DNA of 64,000 nucleotides from Blastocatellia bacterium UBA7656. GTDB lineage: Bacteria > Acidobacteriota > Blastocatellia > UBA7656. The stretch's first letter is position 1; each line of letters opens with the position of its first letter. Shown here piece after piece: positions 59,950 to 64,000 of the stretch. Under the pieces are notes generated by a model. That model was not told where the DNA came from. It did no database searches and saw nothing but the letters and a program-made list of their open reading frames with translations. The DNA lies in contig DLHY01000163.1 in the NCBI GenBank assembly GCA_002483445.1, positions 44,170 to 108,169 of the forward strand, written 5' to 3'. Both the position numbers and the translations under genes were made by a program.

Positions 59950-60155
59950 AGATGTTAGATGTTAGATGTTAGATGTTAGTAGCTGAACCAGTAACAGACA
60001 CAAGCAATTGTCTCTGACATCTTCCCGCTAAAATCCAACATCTTTTTTGAGGAACTGTTTATGTCGTCATTGACGACGGGATGAGCGGAGATCGAGGAGT
60101 TGCTTGCGCGCCGCCGATCTCACTAACATCTACTCTCTAACATCTAACATCTTTC
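59950..60155. repeat. GATGTTA/TAACATC word pair between smpB and pepA
   Basis: Left: four GATGTTA words (59951-59979). Right: TAACATC, TAACATC words (60123-60152), with further CTGACATC and CCAACATC between. A long inverted tandem-word structure without a gene inside; the pepA ribosome site (GAGGAGA) follows directly. Confidence 0.85.
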
Positions 60156-60169
60156 GCTGAGGAGACACT

Positions 60170-61675
60170 ATGGAAGTCAGAGCGGAATTCGGAAAATTTT
60201 ATGACGTTGAGGCAGACGCCCTGGTAGTAACCGTTTACGAAGGCGAGAAGGCCGACGAGGGCGCGCTCAAGGAATTGGACGAGCGCACAGGCGGAGTGTT
60301 GAGCGAGATCACGGCAAGCGATGAGATGCGCGGCAAGCAGGGAGATATGGTTTATATTTATCGCGCTGGTGACATCCGCGCTCGCAGGCTGCTGCTCGTG
60401 GGCGGGGGAAAGCGCGAAGATTTTTCATTCGACACCGTGCGGAGAGTTTCGGGATCAGCCGCAAGATTTCTCCGCAGCAAGGGCGCTCGCTCCATGGCTG
60501 TGCTTCGCCGCTCGCAACTCGATTTGGAAAAGAGCGCACAAGCCGCAGTCGAGGGCGTGCTTCTGGGGCTGTTCGAGCCTGATATGTACAAGACCGATCA
60601 TAAAGAAGAGCGATATATCGAAGAACTCATCCTGCTCACAGCCCAGCCCGGAATGGAAGAAGCCCTTGCTCGCGGAGTCGAGCGGGGTCGAATAATCGGC
60701 GAATCGGTCAACCTCGCCCGCGAGCTTTCAAACGAGCCAAGCTCTACGCTCACTCCTTCCGAACTTGCCGAGCGCGCAAAGGAAAACGCTCAGAGATTCG
60801 GCCTCGATATCGATATACTCGACGAAGCTCGCATGAAAGAGCTTGGCATGGGCGCGCTCTTGGGAGTGGCACGCGGGTCGGACGAGCCTGCTCGACTGGT
60901 CGTGCTGCGCTACACGCCCGCAGGCACAGAGCCGATGGGCAATGACGCGGATGTGATCGCAATAGTCGGCAAGGGCATAACATTCGATTCAGGCGGAATA
61001 TCGATCAAGCCCGCCGAGGGCATGGAAAAGATGAAATACGACATGTCGGGCGCGGCGGCGACTCTTGCGGCGATGTGCGCGATAGCCCAACTCAAACCGC
61101 GAGTCAATGTGATAGGACTTATGCCTTCGACTGAAAACATGCCGTCGGGACGGGCTTACAAACCGGGCGACGTGCTGAGGGCGATGAGCGGCAAGACCAT
61201 CGAGGTCATCAACACCGACGCCGAAGGCCGTTTGATTCTGGCCGATGCCATCGCTTATGCGCGCAAGCTGGGGGCGACGAAGATAATCGATCTTGCGACT
61301 CTGACGGGAGCGGTCTCGGTCGCGCTCGGCCCCGTGCATGTTGCGATACTTGGAAACGAGCAGGCTTTCATCGATGAAGTGCGACAGGCTGCGCGCGAAG
61401 TCGGAGAGAGAATGTGGCAGTTGCCTCTGGATGAAGATTATCGCGATATGATCAAGAGCGACATCGCCGATATAAAAAACTCAGGCGGTCGCTACGCGGG
61501 GACGATCACAGCGGCATATTTTTTGAAAGAGTTTGCCGAAGACACTCCCTGGGTTCATCTCGACATAGCGGGAACGGCGTGGGAGAACGAACGCAAGCCG
61601 CACATGTCGAAAGGCCCGACGGGAGTGGCGATCAGGACGTTGATCAATTACGTCTGCAATCACGCAGCGGAATGA
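60170..61675 (+). CDS. pepA: Leucyl aminopeptidase (M17)
   Basis: A 501-residue peptidase. The N-terminal macro-like domain spans about 1-165. The catalytic domain has AIVGKGITFDSGGISIKPAE, MKYDMSGAA (metal and catalytic Lys region) and NTDAEGRLILADAIAYA with the signature N-T-D-A-E-G-R. Two metal ions in a hexamer release N-terminal amino acids from peptides in the cytoplasm. Family length is normal. ATG 60170 with GAGGAG just upstream. Confidence 0.96.
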   Translation: MEVRAEFGKFYDVEADALVVTVYEGEKADEGALKELDERTGGVLSEITASDEMRGKQGDMVYIYRAGDIRARRLLLVGGGKREDFSFDTVRRVSGSAARFLRSKGARSMAVLRRSQLDLEKSAQAAVEGVLLGLFEPDMYKTDHKEERYIEELILLTAQPGMEEALARGVERGRIIGESVNLARELSNEPSSTLTPSELAERAKENAQRFGLDIDILDEARMKELGMGALLGVARGSDEPARLVVLRYTPAGTEPMGNDADVIAIVGKGITFDSGGISIKPAEGMEKMKYDMSGAAATLAAMCAIAQLKPRVNVIGLMPSTENMPSGRAYKPGDVLRAMSGKTIEVINTDAEGRLILADAIAYARKLGATKIIDLATLTGAVSVALGPVHVAILGNEQAFIDEVRQAAREVGERMWQLPLDEDYRDMIKSDIADIKNSGGRYAGTITAAYFLKEFAEDTPWVHLDIAGTAWENERKPHMSKGPTGVAIRTLINYVCNHAAE

Positions 61676-61680
61676 TTATG

Positions 61681-61727
61681 AAGAGGTGAAGAGGTGAAAG
61701 CCTCGCGCCTTTCACCTCTTTGCTTTT
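61681..61727 (+). terminator. Terminator-like hairpin after pepA made of GAGGTGAA words
   Basis: GAGGTGAAGAGGTGAAAG/CTTTCACCTC stem around a CCTCGCGCC loop, followed by TTTGCTTTTTTA. The left arm is the same word that is repeated inside phoR. It starts 6 bases after the pepA stop. Confidence 0.75.
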
Positions 61728-61742
61728 TTACACCTCACCATT

Positions 61743-61826
61743 ATGGGCTTGAGCCGTTCACAACAAACGGGCGGGTTGCTGATTATTTTTCTGCTGCTGG
61801 CTTTGCTGATTTACAGATTGAGTTAA
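61743..61826 (+). CDS. Possible 27-residue transmembrane microprotein
   Basis: ATG 61743 to TAA 61824-61826 reads MGLSRSQQTGGLLIIFLLLA then LLIYRLS: a short polar head, then 14-15 hydrophobic residues, then Arg. That is the shape of a single-span small membrane protein. No clear ribosome site (CACCATT), so expression is uncertain. Confidence 0.3.
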   Translation: MGLSRSQQTGGLLIIFLLLALLIYRLS

Positions 61827-61837
61827 AGAAAAGTCCA

Positions 61838-61905
61838 GAGAGTCTGGAGTCAGGAAAAGGATTTGAGCATTCGGACACTCCAGACTCGATAGACTCCAGA
61901 CTCGT
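61838..61905. repeat. GGAGTCTGGAG-type word hairpin
   Basis: Left words GTCCAGAGAGTCTGGAGTC, right words ACTCCAGACTC, GACTCCAGACTC, with ATTTGAGCATTCGGAC between. Ends at the stop of the 146-residue protein gene. Confidence 0.75.
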
Positions 61906-61908
61906 CTA

Positions 61909-62349
61909 TTACTTTTCAGGCTCCTGCTTTTCGCAGCCTTTGCCTTTGCGCTGTCGAGTCCATTCTTCGATGCTGGCGCGTATGAATTCTCCCAGGTCTT
62001 CGATATCGCGTCCGGCCCTGACCCAGAAGTCTTTGAACGTTTCAGGATCGATGTGAATTCCATAAGCCCTGCCCCACGACGAAGACCCTCCAACTTCGTC
62101 TTCGTAATAAGCCGCAAGCTGGCGACAGGCCATCGCCGCTACCGAAAGCGAGCTTCCCGCAGGCAGCGGATCGAATACGGGAGCCACATCAGCGTCGATC
62201 TCTTTGAGCCGAGCAAGCACCCGGTTGTACTGCTCGACGCAAAACGCCGCCGTGTCTTCGTTGCCGCCAGTCCATTCGTACTGCATCGCTGTGCGCGCAG
62301 TCCGGCGAAGCACATTCACAAGTTTCGCAATCTCTTTTTCGCGTTCCAT
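61909..62349 (-). CDS. Small helical protein, paralogue 1
   Basis: A 146-residue soluble helical protein. Key segment: MEREKEIAKLVNVLRRTART, DTAAFCVEQYNRVLARLKEI, and ACRQLAAYYEDEV. The next gene upstream (62452-62778) encodes a close paralogue. No known domain recognised. The conserved FCV(E/T)QYN(R/K)VLARL core suggests a small binding or scaffold fold. The C-terminal third (about 95-146) differs from the paralogue. Downstream of a sigma factor gene on the same strand, so it may belong to that regulon. Confidence 0.6.
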   Translation of the reverse strand: MEREKEIAKLVNVLRRTARTAMQYEWTGGNEDTAAFCVEQYNRVLARLKEIDADVAPVFDPLPAGSSLSVAAMACRQLAAYYEDEVGGSSSWGRAYGIHIDPETFKDFWVRAGRDIEDLGEFIRASIEEWTRQRKGKGCEKQEPEK

Positions 62350-62365
62350 AAAATTTCCTTTTGAA

Positions 62366-62450
62366 AGCAGTCTGGAGTCTGGAGTCTGGAGTCAGAAGTC
62401 AGAAGTCAGAATAAAACAACCGACCACCGACCACTGACAACCGACTACTG
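62366..62450. repeat. AGTCTGG / AGTCAGA / CCGACCACTGAC words between the paralogues
   Basis: Three GTCTGGA words, three GTCAGAA words, then CCGACCACCGACCACTGAC, CAACCGACTACTG. Part of the word-repeat class; only weak inverted pairing. Confidence 0.75.
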
Positions 62451-62451
62451 C

Positions 62452-62778
62452 TTACCATCCCACATATACGCGCGCCCCGCAGCCGTGACGGGCGCGACGA
62501 TGTTCGCTATGTTCGCGCCGGGGTTCGTCCTCGAAGTAAGCCGCAAGCTCGCGCGCTGCCATGCGAGTGACCATGGGCGATGTGCCTTCGGGAAGCGGCG
62601 TAAAAAGTGGCGCGACCGCAGGCTCAATTTCGGTGAGACGAGCCAGCACCTTGTTATATTGCGTCACACAAAACGCGGCGGCGTCTGATCGCTGAGGTTG
62701 CCACGCCGCATAGTCAGCGCCGCGCGCAATGCGTCGCAGCACATTGATAAGCTTCAGGATTTCTCTGTCTTTTTCCAC
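62452..62778 (-). CDS. Small helical protein, paralogue 2
   Basis: A 108-residue protein. The first 75 residues match paralogue 1: EILKLINVLRRIARGADYAA, DAAAFCVTQYNKVLARLTEI, ARELAAYFEDEP. The last 25 residues (RREHSEHRRARHGCGARVYV) are basic, Gly/Arg-rich and unlike the partner, so the C-terminus may be frameshifted or rebuilt. It overlaps the upstream sigma factor gene by 25 bases, which suggests coupled expression. Confidence 0.6.
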   Translation of the reverse strand: MEKDREILKLINVLRRIARGADYAAWQPQRSDAAAFCVTQYNKVLARLTEIEPAVAPLFTPLPEGTSPMVTRMAARELAAYFEDEPRREHSEHRRARHGCGARVYVGW

Positions 62779-63344
62779 TTCATACCTCCATCCTTCAAAA
62801 GTTCAAGCTGCTCGCGCAGCAACTCCTTGCCGCGATGCGCGCGCCACTTCACGGTCGAAACCGGAAGGCCCAAAAAAGCCGCTATGCGCTTGAGCGGCAT
62901 CTCGTCGAGGAATCGCAATCGCACGACGAGCGCATAATCGTCGGGCAGATTTTCAATCGCGAGTCGGAGTTCTTCCGTCTCGCCTTCGCTCACCAGCGGT
63001 CGGGCCAGCGAGCCAATTTCTCTGAGCAATACTTCATCCAATCCGACCTGGCTTCGCTCGCGCGCAAGCTCCCGTTGGCTCAGTCTCAGAGCGCGATGTC
63101 GCGTGATGGCTCCGAGCCACGCGGCGAAACGCTTTGGGTCTTCAATCGAAGGCAGCGCCTTGAAAGCCAGCAGCAGCGCATCCTGAGCGACATCTTCGGC
63201 ATATTCGCGACCCACTATCGATTGAGCCGCGCGCACCGCCGCCGCCCGATAACGGGAGGCCAGTTCGTCAAATGCTTCGAGGTCGCCCAGGATAGACGCG
63301 ACTACCAGAACTTCATCAGGCGGTTCGTGTACAAGCTTTCGCAT
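62754..63344 (-). CDS. ECF-type RNA polymerase sigma factor
   Basis: About 196 residues from ATG 63344 (MRKLVHEPPDEVLVVASILG); ATG 63362 and 63383 are also in frame. Region 2: AFDELASRYRAAAVRAAQSI, EYAEDVAQDALLLAFKALPS. Region 4: IENLPDDYALVVRLRFLDEM and IAAFLGLPVSTVKWRAHRGK. Standard ECF length. No zinc-finger anti-sigma gene is next to it, only the two small paralogues, so one of these could have a regulatory role (speculation). Confidence 0.9.
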   Translation of the reverse strand: MRKLVHEPPDEVLVVASILGDLEAFDELASRYRAAAVRAAQSIVGREYAEDVAQDALLLAFKALPSIEDPKRFAAWLGAITRHRALRLSQRELARERSQVGLDEVLLREIGSLARPLVSEGETEELRLAIENLPDDYALVVRLRFLDEMPLKRIAAFLGLPVSTVKWRAHRGKELLREQLELLKDGGMKWKKTEKS

Positions 63345-63446
63345 TTGCGCTCCCGCCACCATCCCACATGTGTATAGAGACATAATAGAGCGGAAAAGTT
63401 AGTCGAGCGCGAAAAGTTTTCGCGTACTCATCTCGCCCGCCCGTCC

Positions 63447-63476
63447 TTGCAACTTCTGTGAGCCTTACTGTATTTT
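63447..63476 (+). promoter_or_regulatory. Candidate promoter of efp
   Basis: TTGCAA (63447-63452) and TATTTT (63471-63476) with an 18-base spacer, about 68 bases before the efp ATG. The -10 box is weak. Confidence 0.4.
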
Positions 63477-63543
63477 ACCGATTTGGTCGAAGGGCCGAAA
63501 TTTCGACATGAGCATCAACAACTGAGAAGGGAATAAGTTCAAT

Positions 63544-64000
63544 ATGCAAGCAAATGATATAAGGCGCGGGATGATAATTATGTACAACAATGCGCCGCAT
63601 CGCGTGCTGGATTTTCAGCATCGCACGCCCGGAAACCTGCGCGCCTTCGTGCAGGCCAAGCTCCGCAACATCCGCAACGGATCATCGACCGAAGTCCGAT
63701 TCAGTTCGACCGAAAACATAGAACGCGCCGCTCTGGAAGATCATGAGATGGAGTATCTCTACAGCGACGGCGATATGTATCACTTCATGAACACCGAAAC
63801 TTATGATCAGATCGGATTGGACAACGAAACGCTCGGCGACGCGATGAATTACCTCGTCGCCGGGACGAAGATCAAGATTCAGATGTTCGAAGGAGCGCCG
63901 ATAGGAGTCGATCTTCCTCCTTCTGTGGAATTGACGGTCGTCGAGACTCCGCCGGAGCTAAAAGGCGCGACCGCATCCAACAGCCCCAAGCCCGCGAAGC
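63544..64000 (+). CDS. efp: Elongation factor P (partial, runs off the window)
   Basis: The first 152 codons from ATG 63544 (GAAGGGA ribosome site) are present; a full EF-P is about 185-190. The KOW-like domain I has HRVLDFQHRTPGNLRAFVQA followed by KLRN. Domain II starts near ENIERAALEDHEMEYLYSDG and has FMNTETYDQIGL. EF-P relieves ribosome stalling at polyproline. The domain I loop tip, normally Lys or Arg, is Asn31 here (T-P-G-N-L-R-A-F), so the usual modification by EpmA or EarP is not expected. Confidence 0.95.
   Translation, partial: MQANDIRRGMIIMYNNAPHRVLDFQHRTPGNLRAFVQAKLRNIRNGSSTEVRFSSTENIERAALEDHEMEYLYSDGDMYHFMNTETYDQIGLDNETLGDAMNYLVAGTKIKIQMFEGAPIGVDLPPSVELTVVETPPELKGATASNSPKPAK

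Noticed and set aside
59944..60169. tmRNA (ssrA) gene next to smpB
   Set aside because: The gap contains only GATGTTA/TAACATC words; no tRNA-like ends or tag reading frame.

Overview
The window is a dense bacterial chromosome segment with roughly mid-50s GC by eye. Genes are short-spaced and often overlap by a 4-base ATGA. Gene content points to an Acidobacteriota-type organism, perhaps Blastocatellia. The clues are a sigma factor of the TIGR02999 type next to a Ser/Thr kinase with a C-terminal DUF4384-like domain, a DUF4953/5117-type metalloprotease, DUF2911, an EF-P with an Asn loop tip, and many intergenic hairpins built from short repeated words. This placement is inference. I found no rRNA, tRNA or CRISPR array.

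Layout. 1-9.7 kb: the end of an acyl-CoA dehydrogenase, a C39-like peptidase, an S9 peptidase, an HtrA protease with an orphan HicB, a ParD antitoxin with a truncated ParE, a PIN toxin pair, an aspartyl protease and an 8-oxoguanine glycosylase. 10.1-11.9 kb: two sugar-type ABC permeases without partners. 12.0-17.9 kb: an accessory (defence-like) block abutting the 3' end of thiC. It contains a DNA methyltransferase, a YhcG nuclease gene broken by one in-frame stop, and an operon of a DGQHR-domain protein, an unknown protein and a D12-class adenine methylase. Two fragments of a thiC 3' end lie inside this block. 17.9-25.3 kb: thiC with a TPP riboswitch, a BNR-repeat protein, a quinone oxidoreductase, a MerR regulator with its typical long-spacer promoter, and parA-parB. 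25.6-33.6 kb: an IS3-type remnant and a complete pst-pho operon (pstS-C-A-B-B-phoU-phoB-phoR).

34-45.2 kb: small proteins, a secreted metalloprotease, then a 7.4-kb island flanked by direct repeats of the start of fmt. The island holds an ECF sigma factor, a Ser/Thr kinase, two PIN toxin-antitoxin modules separated by copies of the kinase gene's 3' end, a TPR-CHAT protease-like protein, and a nucleotidyltransferase/HEPN pair with a frameshifted HEPN gene. 45.2-49.2 kb: fmt, then two Mn2+ (yybP-ykoY) riboswitches, one before htpX and one before an operon of a small membrane protein, a zinc-ribbon protein and a TerC-family protein. 49.3-64 kb: DUF2911, a CusF-SCO fusion, trpF, polA, sigma and anti-sigma genes, a TlpA-like lipoprotein, a ThiF/MoeB-like enzyme, smpB, pepA, two small paralogues, another sigma factor and the start of efp.

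The most interesting signals are these. (i) Accessory modules sit beside partial copies of the end of a neighbouring host gene (thiC 3' end, fmt 5' end, kinase 3' end), suggesting one shared integration or recombination process. (ii) There are paired Mn2+ riboswitches, one in front of an htpX protease gene. (iii) Hairpins made of inverted tandem words occur in many intergenic gaps; one such word has entered the phoR reading frame and another hairpin sits between the TPP riboswitch and thiC. (iv) The DGQHR/unknown/methylase operon is a candidate undescribed DNA-modification or defence system.
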